Assembly (NCBI GenBank): GCA_021443045.1
Contig: JABUUT010000019.1
Coordinates: forward strand, 10,497 to 26,656
Length of the DNA: 16,160 nucleotides
Source of the DNA: Fibrobacteraceae bacterium
Lineage (GTDB): Bacteria > Fibrobacterota > Fibrobacteria > Fibrobacterales > Fibrobacteraceae
Direction of reading: 5' to 3'
Below, one piece after another: positions 8,201 to 14,236 of this stretch (its first letter is position 1; every line of letters begins with the position of its first letter). The position numbers and the translations under genes are program-made. The notes beneath the pieces are model-generated. The model did no database searches. It was not told where the DNA came from and saw only the letters and a list, made by a program, of their open reading frames with translations.

Positions 8201-8977
8201 GTAGTAAGATTCTGCCAAATGGTACATGGCCAAGGCAGCTTCCTTACCAGTAAGGTTTTCAAAGCCAGTCACCTGCTTGTAAGCCTTAATAGCATCGCGG
8301 AACTTGCGGTTCATAAAGTGGTATTCGGCAATACGGAGCCAAGCCTTAGGAACAAGACCGTTGTCTGGGAAGTTCTTTACCAAGCGTTCGCGAAGACGGA
8401 AAGCCTTATCATCTTCACCGCTAGCTTCCTGAACGGCAGCTGCCTGGTAGATAACTACAGGGGTCTTGTCTTCCTTAGGATACTTGTCAATGTATTCCAG
8501 GAAGTAGCCCAGAGACTTTTGGTGATCAGCCTTTGGGAACTTGTCGATGTCAGCACATTTGGGTGGCTTGTTGTCGCGGTCGGCACACCATGCTACATCT
8601 TCTTCATACTGGGCTTGTTTGTCCAAGAAAAGTTTTTCTTCCAACTGGAACTGGTAATGACCCAACTGTTGCAAAGCGGAAGCACAACGCTTGTTCTGCT
8701 TACCCTTACAGTTGTTTACCTGTTTTTCCCATTGAGCAATGGCCTGAAGCATGCCCTTTTCATCTAGGCCACCAGAACGACAAGCTTGGTCAGCCTGGTT
8801 CTTTAAAACTTTATAAGATGCGGCGCACTTTTTAAAATCAGAGGAGCCTTTTTTATAAGACTTACATTTTGCCGCCAGTTTTTTAGCTTCAGCAACCTTA
8901 TCCTTACAAGGATCCGAAGCAGCAAAGGAAGTTCCACACAAGGAAAGAACCATTGCGATAAGCAGAAGTTTTTTCAT
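5213..8977 (-). CDS. Large secreted TPR protein with Cys-rich N-terminus and C-terminal coiled coil
   Basis: The 1254-residue protein starts with a Sec signal peptide (cleavage likely after A19). The mature N-terminus is Lys-rich and holds eight Cys (24, 38, 51, 66, 90, 98, 131, 141), then Cys is sparse; four disulfides are possible. From about 155 to 930 the chain is a long array of TPR-type helix pairs with recurrent FxxAxxxYxxxxxxYP patterns (for example KFRDAIKAYKQV, QYTVAVQELRKVKEKYP, FDLAAKEYHNFIKMY). A helical region follows, then a coiled coil (about 1206-1237, EKLKAELAELKKKL) and an Ala/Pro/Gly tail ending ANF. The TPR plus coiled-coil content resembles CpoB/YbgF of Tol-Pal and the TPR components of Agl-Glt gliding machines, but it is far longer. 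A periplasmic scaffold is inferred. It follows the barrel-TPR gene by 46 bases (GGTGG ten bases before the ATG). Partner unknown. Confidence 0.85.
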   Translation of the reverse strand: MKKLLLIAMVLSLCGTSFAASDPCKDKVAEAKKLAAKCKSYKKGSSDFKKCAASYKVLKNQADQACRSGGLDEKGMLQAIAQWEKQVNNCKGKQNKRCASALQQLGHYQFQLEEKLFLDKQAQYEEDVAWCADRDNKPPKCADIDKFPKADHQKSLGYFLEYIDKYPKEDKTPVVIYQAAAVQEASGEDDKAFRLRERLVKNFPDNGLVPKAWLRIAEYHFMNRKFRDAIKAYKQVTGFENLTGKEAALAMYHLAESYYNIAEYETAAMKYFDYIVGADKGKYPNDLRSEAMDFMAASFSDLEGGGVEEAEKFLKDKKVAFKDSVYYRIGMKNKDHDRNEEAVQSFKRLMQINPDYIDAPLADIAMVEILIVQQKFEDAQNYRYVIVKRYDRNSSWYKKNQKYPESVKNAETAIRGAMLDIPQYHHARAAKLTKEGDLEAGKKQYAMAIKAYEQFLARYKKEPTWDEYKVHINLALVYQEMGQYANAAKMFNWIVDTDTTRYGRRPMGSEKLLLKEEAAYNAVLMMDQSREAAKKNKAGDDAVKAYKLPETKAYFDQVAKYMAKFGQNKEAAELAYNAAIVHYQAKQYTVAVQELRKVKEKYPDHQYILMIRRMLAQSLLESGQLDEALVEFEWLYKQYHDVKATKNDSMAKEIEKAIAAVLFQMAEKSVKAGQYEKGAQAYLALVKRYPLVSFSDKAVFEAGVAYENAKNYEKAAETFMILPKSYATSSLTIKGILRAASAYKKAAKPQQAAQTFLFITNNFPQDSMAFQAIGFAAQTYDSIPDKKQAAQTFEIAYKRYPKNERTPEFLYSACLSYDEAKMTDEAIRCSKDLVNDYPKSTYALDAAFSIPIAYANAKKFDLAAKEYHNFIKMYTSDKEKLIAAYIGAARAYMELKEEDKAVEDYKKTLENYDKYGLQIKNADPGVPAEAAFYLGEHEYHKMDPIVLKGKEKDKAKIIKQLVDILQKAMSQYSKSAAYASEKWTFRATNRMAGLFVTMAAKIREQEQNGKTTEEQFAERITIVQQLPSYYEQARPIFQKNIDLARDQGFYNQDVIDAEAGYTEMYYQGCAVFVEVADAFANAPLPDSAAIVKEYVEYEGAVKEDAIEMAHEDLEAYREELNTKSDGAKQLAIPQCATGIKAAAHYGIQNQWTDKLYETLKGLDEANEANSITITKFDPSTLFADPAYFKTKARIEQIAKSEVMTPEERINTFREIIKDEKAENEKLKAELAELKKKLAPPPAPAGAGMGADANF

Positions 8978-9023
8978 CTTTTTCTATCCACCTATAATTT
9001 CATAAAAAAGGGAAAACCCGGAA

Positions 9024-11384
9024 TTATTCCAGGTCTCCCATATCATCGCCTAAGTCATCAGATCCACCGAGGTCTCCGGCAGGAGCATCACCACCAGCTG
9101 GGGCAGCTGGAGCAGCACCGGCATCTCCACCAAGGCTGTCATCCAAGTCGTCTTCCAAGGATTCCAGTTCCTGAGCAGCTTCGGAAGAACCTGCACCCTG
9201 GCTCATCTTGGTCTTTACAGTAGCCAAGGTAAAGCCGGCATCATCCAAGATGCGCTTACGGTTAGATTCAAAGCGGTCACTCTGAATGGATTTCTGAGTA
9301 AAGGCAGCGTAGTCTTCGATAGCGGCGTTAGCCTTGTCGAAGCTTGGCTTAAGAGCGTCACGCTTGCTTTCCACACGAGGAGTGGGGAGCTGGCGGGCGA
9401 GATCAAGAGCCTTAACCTGAACAGAGTCAAATTCATCTTGCATAGCTTCATATGCCTGACGAGCACTATCGCGAGCAGCAACAGTAACAACAGGTTGTTC
9501 AGTTCTCTTTTCAGCTTGTTCCAAAGCCTTAGCAGCGTTATTGTAGTCCTTCTTCATGAAGTAGCAGTAACCCTGAACCAGGTAAGCTTCAGAAACCAGG
9601 AAGGATTCAGGAAGGTTGGCAATAATCCACTTGGCAGGCTTCATGGCTTCATCAGGCTTGTTAACCTTGAGGAAGGACCATGCAATACCCAGCATAGCTT
9701 CATCATACACAGGAGAACCTACTTGAACCTGACCATACATACTTGCAGCAGCAGCAATGTCGGCCTTTTCACCAGAGAAGTACAAGTGACCGAGCTTTAC
9801 GCGAGCAGCGTCTTGCAAGTCACGTTCAGACTGGTTGGAAACAGGCTGTTCGGTAATGTCGCGGAAGCAGTTTTCAGCTTCGTCGAACTTACCCATGCGG
9901 CTGTAAGCAATACCCATGGTATAGCGAGCATAGAAGTAGTTTGCGTTACCTGGAAGAATTGCAGCCAGAAGGTCTACAGATTCTTGATAGAGGCCCTGCT
10001 CAAACTTAATCTGACCAGCGATGTAGTCAGCATCAGCCTTAACGTCACTTTCACCGAACTTCTGGGCAATGTTCTGGTACTTTGCCATAGCTTCGGTATA
10101 CTTGCCTTCCTTATAGTCGATGTTCATCAACTGGAAGTGGTACTTGGCACGTTGGTCGCTCTGTGGGTAGCGCTTGATAGCATCTTCGTACACAGACTTG
10201 GCAGCCTTGTGCATACGGAGGTTTTCGAAAGACTTAGCCTTGTAGAACGCAGCCTGGTCAACCAAGTGGAATGCAGGATACTTGGTCTGAACCTTACCGA
10301 AAGCATATGCAGCTTCGAGGAACTGACGGTTCAAGTAGAGACGCATTGCAGCACGATAGTCGTTTTCAGGTTCAATCTTCAAGCGACGATAGCGTTCTTC
10401 GCCGATTTTTTCTTCACGAGTGTCACCGAAGCGGGAAGTGAGCTTAACAGCCCAAATAAAGCCGCGGTTCTTCTTGGCGTAAAGATCGTCGTGAGACATT
10501 TCCAAGTCAAGAGCCAAATAACGGAAGAAACTTACGTCCTTAACGTTAACTGTGGCACCTGCAACTGGGTAGCCTTCCTTTGTAAAGCGAAGACGTACGC
10601 CCAAGTGTGGGCTAAGGAAATAGGTCAAGGTAAAGCTTGGTTCCAGGTTGCTAAAGCCACCTTCACCACCTTCGGCATCGTCGTGGAGAACGTCGATAAC
10701 AGAAAGTTCTGCCTTGGCTTCCAAGGAACGGTTGAGACCGCGATAGAACAAGGAGAAGTTCAGGTTGCTAGGAATGAGGTAGGCATCGCCGCTGGCACTG
10801 CCACCAAATCCAGGAGGAACGAAAGCAAAACCATCTTCTTCGGAAGTGCTGATGCCAGGCTGTGCAGCATTCTGCAAAGCAAGACCAACGAGCAAGTAAC
10901 CGAACTTGGAAGAGTTGAGCGGGTTCCAGTTGATACCCACGTCGGCACCGATGGTGAGCTGCGTATTTACACTGAACTGGTCAATGTAAAGAACAGAGAG
11001 GTCGAGGCCGAGAGAAATGCAATGGAGCAGCTTATAGGAATAGCCAAGCAAGAAGGCGTATTCACCATAAGATTCCCCACCATCAATGGAGGCACCGTTT
11101 TCGAAGAAAGCAAAGCCAATGGTGTGCTTATAATCGAATGGAACGGTCAAACTGATGTATTCCTGGCTGGCTTCGCCACTAATGGAACTGAAGAAGGCAG
11201 CACTAAATTCCAACTGATCCGTTTCAGAAATACCAGCTGGGTTCACATACATGGCAGTGTTGCCACCGAATTCTGCGAACCAGTCGTTCTGCTGGTACTT
11301 ATGTGGAGAGTAGGTTGCTGCAAATGCCATGCTAGCAGTTGTGAGTCCGAGGACTGCTGTTTTGATGAAACTCTTATGCATCAT
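9024..11384 (-). CDS. Outer-membrane barrel fused to periplasmic TPR domain with acidic tail
   Basis: The 786-residue protein has a signal peptide ending ...TTASMAFA, then a barrel-like region (about 24-320). This opens with FGGNTAMYVNPAGISE, where NPAG is a hallmark of FadL/PorV/PorQ-like barrels, and continues with alternating strands and Gly/Asp turns. From about 335 to 630 there are about eight TPR-like repeats (for example FLEAAYAFGKVQTKYP, HKAAKSVYEDAIKRYP, FDEAENCFRDI). A helical region (about 640-735) and a very acidic Ala/Gly/Pro/Asp tail finish the chain. Frame continuity across the junction is clean, so this is a true fusion. The frame extends to a GTG at 11387, but the ATG at 11384 sits a proper six bases from the AGGAG of the Shine-Dalgarno and is chosen. 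It follows the OmpA-domain gene by 11 bases. It would tie the outer membrane to periplasmic TPR partners (inference). Confidence 0.82.
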   Translation of the reverse strand: MMHKSFIKTAVLGLTTASMAFAATYSPHKYQQNDWFAEFGGNTAMYVNPAGISETDQLEFSAAFFSSISGEASQEYISLTVPFDYKHTIGFAFFENGASIDGGESYGEYAFLLGYSYKLLHCISLGLDLSVLYIDQFSVNTQLTIGADVGINWNPLNSSKFGYLLVGLALQNAAQPGISTSEEDGFAFVPPGFGGSASGDAYLIPSNLNFSLFYRGLNRSLEAKAELSVIDVLHDDAEGGEGGFSNLEPSFTLTYFLSPHLGVRLRFTKEGYPVAGATVNVKDVSFFRYLALDLEMSHDDLYAKKNRGFIWAVKLTSRFGDTREEKIGEERYRRLKIEPENDYRAAMRLYLNRQFLEAAYAFGKVQTKYPAFHLVDQAAFYKAKSFENLRMHKAAKSVYEDAIKRYPQSDQRAKYHFQLMNIDYKEGKYTEAMAKYQNIAQKFGESDVKADADYIAGQIKFEQGLYQESVDLLAAILPGNANYFYARYTMGIAYSRMGKFDEAENCFRDITEQPVSNQSERDLQDAARVKLGHLYFSGEKADIAAAASMYGQVQVGSPVYDEAMLGIAWSFLKVNKPDEAMKPAKWIIANLPESFLVSEAYLVQGYCYFMKKDYNNAAKALEQAEKRTEQPVVTVAARDSARQAYEAMQDEFDSVQVKALDLARQLPTPRVESKRDALKPSFDKANAAIEDYAAFTQKSIQSDRFESNRKRILDDAGFTLATVKTKMSQGAGSSEAAQELESLEDDLDDSLGGDAGAAPAAPAGGDAPAGDLGGSDDLGDDMGDLE

Positions 11385-11389
11385 CACCT

Positions 11390-11396
11390 ACTCCTT
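11390..11396 (-). promoter_or_regulatory. Ribosome binding site deciding the barrel-TPR start
   Basis: The minus strand reads AAGGAGT, overlapping the TAA stop of the OmpA-domain gene. It is followed by AGGTGATGATG. Measured from the last G of AGGAG, the GTG is only three bases away and the first ATG (11384) is six away, which favours the ATG and suggests translational coupling of the two genes. Confidence 0.6.
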
Positions 11397-12913
11397 TACT
11401 TAATATCCGTGCGGGTGAATTCGATACGACGATTCTGCGCACGCCCTTCTGGGGTTTTGTTAGAGGCAACCGGCTGGGAATCACCCTTACCGCTGGTAAC
11501 CATACGACTTTCAGAAATACCCTTTTCTACAAGGAAGTTCTTAACGGCGGCGGCACGGTCTGCAGAGAGCTGCATATTCTTTTCCTTGCTACCAACGTTG
11601 TCTGTATGGCCGACAATTTCAAATGTTGATTCAGTGAAGGTTTCCATAATGTCTACGACCTTCATCAGGGAAACGTAAGAATCCTGAGTGATTGTAGCCT
11701 TACCCGATTCGAAGTTAACACCTTCGAGAACGAATACCTTCTTAGGAGGCTGAGGAACTTCATCCGGGCAACCGTCGTCATCCTTGTATTGGTTCAAGGT
11801 TTCGGCCTGTTCCGGGCAAAGGTCTACGCCCTTACAAACATGAGCAAACTGAGTGAGCATACCCTTAGCTTCAACCCATGGGTCGCAAAGACCGTCACGA
11901 TCGTTGTCGGCATCGGGGCAACCATCGTCGTCTTGGTAACCATCAAAGTCTTCGGCTTCTTCTGGGCAGTTGTCAAGACCTGTGCAAACAGAAGCATACT
12001 TGTCAGAGAATCCTTCTTCGGACACCCATGGATCGCAGAGACCATCTGCATCAGTATCCGGAGAGCGGGTTTCTTCAACAGCTTCTTCTTCCTTCACAAC
12101 TTCCTGGGCGGTAAGACCGATGTCCAGCTTACCCTTACCACGCTTGAGCATTGGAGAGGAGGACTGGCAGTAGAAGTTCGGCTTAGACAGGGAGTGGTTG
12201 ATGAACTTCGGATCAAGGGAAACGTTTGTGCGGTTCACCTTGATGAACTGGTTGAATGGGTAGTAGTTCTTGTAGATGTTGTTATACTCCACCTTGGTCT
12301 GGCCCGCAGCGGGGTCGGCAAACACACCGTAGTAGTGGTTTTCCATGAAGATGTTGTTGCGAGCAATGATGTTGGTTGGGCCCTTGAGAGCGAGACCAGA
12401 GTAACCATTGCGAAGCACAACATTCTGTTCTACAGAGGCATCCAAGGACTTAGCACCCCAAGCGAGGATACCAGACCAGCGGTTGCCGTAGACCACGTTA
12501 TTGCGAAGGTGTGGAAGCGAGATGAAAGCACCGATACCTGTTGCATGGTTGTCGAGCACATAGCAATGGTGGATGTACGGGGCAGCATTCTCACAGAGAA
12601 TACCTTCGAGACCGTTCCTCACAGTGAAGTGCGACATTTCTGCGCCAGAAGTACCCATCACAGTTGGACCATTGCGGCCGCCGTCGATGATGGTGGTGAA
12701 TGGATCTTCACCTTTCAAAACAACGCCCATGATAAGGGTGATGTTTTCGTTGTATGTACCGCGTTTGACGAAGATGGTGTCTCCGGCATCCGCATTACCG
12801 AGAGCGTCTGCAATCTTAGAGTAATCGCCAGGCACGTTGATATTCCTTGCCATGGCGGTTCCGGTAAGAAGCATTGCCCCGGCCGTAATTAGGACCAGTT
12901 TCTTGAGGGTCAT
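11396..12913 (-). CDS. Beta-helix / TSP3 repeat / OmpA peptidoglycan-binding fusion protein
   Basis: The 505-residue product (from ATG 12913) has a signal peptide ending LLTGTAMA. Next is a right-handed parallel beta-helix region of about 240 residues with repeated N-N-x-hydrophobic rungs (LRNNVVYGN, IIARNNIFMENHYYGVF, VEYNNIYKN), as in pectin-lyase-fold/NosD-like proteins. A Glu-rich linker leads to two tandem 50-residue calcium-binding TSP3-like repeats, each with DGLCDPW, a VC, a CPE and DDDGCPD (four Cys each). The C-terminal OmpA domain (about 390-500) has FEIVGHTDNVGS, LSADRAAAVKNFL and NRRIEF, the Asp and Arg expected to bind peptidoglycan diaminopimelate. The frame extends to a TTG at 12931, but the upstream GGAGAAA and the signal-peptide fit favour the ATG at 12913. 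It is first in the operon, 11 bases before the barrel-TPR gene. Likely a periplasmic or outer-membrane anchor (Pal-like, inference). Confidence 0.88.
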   Translation of the reverse strand: MTLKKLVLITAGAMLLTGTAMARNINVPGDYSKIADALGNADAGDTIFVKRGTYNENITLIMGVVLKGEDPFTTIIDGGRNGPTVMGTSGAEMSHFTVRNGLEGILCENAAPYIHHCYVLDNHATGIGAFISLPHLRNNVVYGNRWSGILAWGAKSLDASVEQNVVLRNGYSGLALKGPTNIIARNNIFMENHYYGVFADPAAGQTKVEYNNIYKNYYPFNQFIKVNRTNVSLDPKFINHSLSKPNFYCQSSSPMLKRGKGKLDIGLTAQEVVKEEEAVEETRSPDTDADGLCDPWVSEEGFSDKYASVCTGLDNCPEEAEDFDGYQDDDGCPDADNDRDGLCDPWVEAKGMLTQFAHVCKGVDLCPEQAETLNQYKDDDGCPDEVPQPPKKVFVLEGVNFESGKATITQDSYVSLMKVVDIMETFTESTFEIVGHTDNVGSKEKNMQLSADRAAAVKNFLVEKGISESRMVTSGKGDSQPVASNKTPEGRAQNRRIEFTRTDIK

Positions 12914-12922
12914 ACTGCTACG

Positions 12923-12929
12923 TTTCTCC
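12923..12929 (-). promoter_or_regulatory. Ribosome binding site deciding the OmpA-domain protein start
   Basis: GGAGAAA on the minus strand lies nine bases before ATG 12913, and no such site precedes the in-frame TTG at 12931. The six extra residues would place Glu/Lys/Arg before an already complete signal peptide. Confidence 0.55.
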
Positions 12930-12970
12930 AATCATAGAACACATAAAATTCGTTTTTAACTTATGAAATT

Positions 12971-12994
12971 TCACAAAAAAGTGATAAACTTCAC
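12971..12994. promoter_or_regulatory. Overlapping TCAC/GTGA palindromes, possible CRP/FNR-type operator
   Basis: The plus strand reads TCAC-N6-GTGA-N6-TCAC (half-sites at 12971, 12981 and 12991), giving two overlapping 4-6-4 palindromes with 10-base periodicity. On the minus strand the proximal one reads TGTGA-N6-TCAC, close to the CRP/FNR consensus TGTGA-N6-TCACA. It lies just downstream of the predicted promoter at 13009-13037, where a bound regulator would tend to repress. Identity of any regulator is inference. Confidence 0.35.
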
Positions 12995-13008
12995 AAATTG
13001 TTGATGGG

Positions 13009-13037
13009 AATATACCTTCATAAACGAGTTTAGTCAA
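13009..13037 (-). promoter_or_regulatory. Sigma-70-type promoter of the OmpA/barrel-TPR/TPR operon
   Basis: On the minus strand, TTGACT (13032-13037) and TATATT (13009-13014) are separated by exactly 17 bases, each one mismatch from consensus. The implied start near 13002 gives a leader of about 90 bases before ATG 12913. It is the best promoter match in the window. Confidence 0.65.
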
Positions 13038-13070
13038 TTCCTTTTATTGAAAAATGGTCAAATTTCCCGT

Positions 13071-13105
13071 AAAAAAAAATTGGCAAATCCGTCCACCACA
13101 GGTGG
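13071..13105 (-). terminator. Weak candidate terminator after the Hc1-like gene
   Basis: A perfect 5-bp stem CCACC / GGTGG with a 3-base loop (13093-13105) lies just after the stop of the small gene. A run of nine T on the minus strand (complement of 13071-13079) follows, but 13 bases beyond the stem, further than in a classic intrinsic terminator. Confidence 0.3.
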
Positions 13106-13111
13106 TTCCCG

Positions 13112-13312
13112 CTAATTTTCGGCGGAAGAGTTAGACTTTTCCTCCTCCTTCTTGGCACCCTGGATGGACACGCGAATATCCTGGCAGGTCTTTTTAATGT
13201 CCTGCAAAACCTTGCGAGCACGAGTTCCGGCGGACTTATTACCCCGTTCGAACTTTTCGTACTCCTTCTTGAAGTTTTCAACTTCTTGATCAAGATCATT
13301 GATTAAGCTCAT
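13112..13312 (-). CDS. Small histone H1-like (Hc1-family) DNA-binding protein
   Basis: The 66-residue product MSLINDLDQEVENFKKEYEK... contains FERGNKSAGTRARKVLQDIKKTCQDIR (about 21-47). This matches the signature I know from the chlamydial Hc1 and Bacteroidota histone H1-like family: an acidic/basic helix, then GNKxAGTRxRK and a second Lys-rich helix. Hc1 proteins bind and compact DNA without strict sequence preference. The version here keeps the N-terminal two-helix unit but ends in a short Lys/Glu/Ser tail rather than the long Lys/Ala-rich tail of chlamydial Hc1. The ATG at 13312 has GGGAG seven bases upstream. It is alone between the menaquinone operon and the envelope operon, with A/T-rich DNA on both sides. 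The overlapping frame 13030-13299 is judged a shadow. Confidence 0.75.
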   Translation of the reverse strand: MSLINDLDQEVENFKKEYEKFERGNKSAGTRARKVLQDIKKTCQDIRVSIQGAKKEEEKSNSSAEN

Positions 13313-13364
13313 AAGCGAACTCCCGAAAAAAATATGCTATTTGGAAAATAAATAAAGTTTTTTC

Positions 13365-13391
13365 TAAAAATTCGCGTTTTTGTAAAAATTC
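13365..13391. repeat. Direct repeat upstream of the Hc1-like gene
   Basis: TAAAAATTC occurs at 13365-13373 and again at 13383-13391, an 18-base period, within the A/T-rich intergenic region before the small DNA-binding protein. It may be part of the promoter or a binding site, or chance in A/T-rich DNA. Confidence 0.35.
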
Positions 13392-13422
13392 AATTACATT
13401 AACATATTATTACAAAGAATTT

Positions 13423-14226
13423 TCATTTTTTAAGTGCCCATAAATGCCCTAAAGCCGCTTTTCCCCTCTCCCCCACATTTTCAGAAAAGTCGTTGACAAA
13501 CATCCTAATGTGGTCTTCAATAACCTGATTATCTTCAATTTGTGCTTTTTCGCGAATAAAATTTGTAACCAGCACTCCCCTCTGCCAAGCTAAAGCAAGG
13601 CTGCAACGAATTTCATCCTGCACCCTGGCCACCACAGAATTAGGTAGAGATTTTTTGGCTACAGAGATTCCCAGAGGAATCGGGGAACCTGTGCGTTCTT
13701 CCCAATAGGCGCCCAAATCTTGAATTAAGTGGAGACCGTCATGTTTCCACGTAAAACGGTGCTCATGTATCACAACACCCTGATTTTCTTTTTTTTCGCA
13801 CAGAGCCTGATACACTTGATTAAAGAGGGCGAATTTCACACTGGGACTTTTACCCAACCCCTTCTCATGGGAAAACCAGAATTTAAAGAGGAGAGAGGCC
13901 GTTGTGTTTTTTCCGGGAAGAATAGTGGGGAGCATATCGTTAAAGCACGGCGCTTCGGATGACAAAAGCAGTGGACCGCAACCATAGCCAATGGCCCCTC
14001 CGCAGTCCAGCACATGGTAACCCGAACTCACTTGGGGGTAAATCTGGGCGCTAACCTTGGCCACATCCAACTTGCCAGCCAGCACCATTTCATTTAAAGT
14101 CTGCACATCGGCAAAGGTGACATGCCACGAGAAAGGCGAGTCAGGAAGCCCCGCAACAAGATTTTCATAAATAAAAGTGTCATTGGGGCAAGTGGATATG
14201 CCTAGACTCAACTTAATCTTTTCCAT
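13423..14226 (-). CDS. mqnD: 1,4-dihydroxy-6-naphthoate synthase (futalosine menaquinone pathway)
   Basis: MqnD converts cyclic dehypoxanthine futalosine to 1,4-dihydroxy-6-naphthoate in the cytoplasm. The 267-residue protein is the usual family length and carries its landmarks in order: GISTCPNDTFIYENL (9-23), DVAKVS (54-59), AIGYGCGPLLL (78-88), PGKNTTASLLF (104-114), VVIHEHRFTW (151-160, with the conserved His154) and DLGAYWEERTGSPIPLG (170-186). The fold is a periplasmic-binding-protein-like two-lobe structure, with no signal peptide here. It is the last gene of the operon, ten bases after mqnB; its Shine-Dalgarno (AAGAGG) overlaps the mqnB stop, indicating coupled translation. No clear terminator follows it. 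Confidence 0.93.
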   Translation of the reverse strand: MEKIKLSLGISTCPNDTFIYENLVAGLPDSPFSWHVTFADVQTLNEMVLAGKLDVAKVSAQIYPQVSSGYHVLDCGGAIGYGCGPLLLSSEAPCFNDMLPTILPGKNTTASLLFKFWFSHEKGLGKSPSVKFALFNQVYQALCEKKENQGVVIHEHRFTWKHDGLHLIQDLGAYWEERTGSPIPLGISVAKKSLPNSVVARVQDEIRCSLALAWQRGVLVTNFIREKAQIEDNQVIEDHIRMFVNDFSENVGERGKAALGHLWALKK

Positions 14227-14236
14227 GGATAGCCTC

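Noticed and set aside
7058..8767. Long plus-strand open frames opposite the TPR gene (also 5201-6178)
   Set aside because: They run antisense to a clear signal-peptide and TPR-repeat gene, have biased hydrophobic composition, no ribosome site and no recognisable domain. They are by-products of codon usage in the minus-strand gene.
9005..9022. GGG-TTTT-CCC followed by T6 on the minus strand between the barrel-TPR and TPR genes
   Set aside because: Only three base pairs in the stem, too weak to call a terminator. The 46-base gap is better read as intra-operon.
9438..11678. 746-codon plus-strand open frame opposite the barrel-TPR and OmpA genes
   Set aside because: It spans two real minus-strand genes and their junction, and its translation shows no domain, signal or repeat structure.
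11789..12892. 367-codon plus-strand open frame opposite the OmpA-domain gene
   Set aside because: The minus strand has unambiguous OmpA, TSP3 and beta-helix motifs; the antisense translation has none.
13030..13299. 89-codon minus-strand frame overlapping the Hc1-like gene
   Set aside because: It is out of frame with the 66-residue protein that has a proper ribosome site and a family signature; its translation is Arg/Ser/Pro-rich and runs through the candidate terminator.
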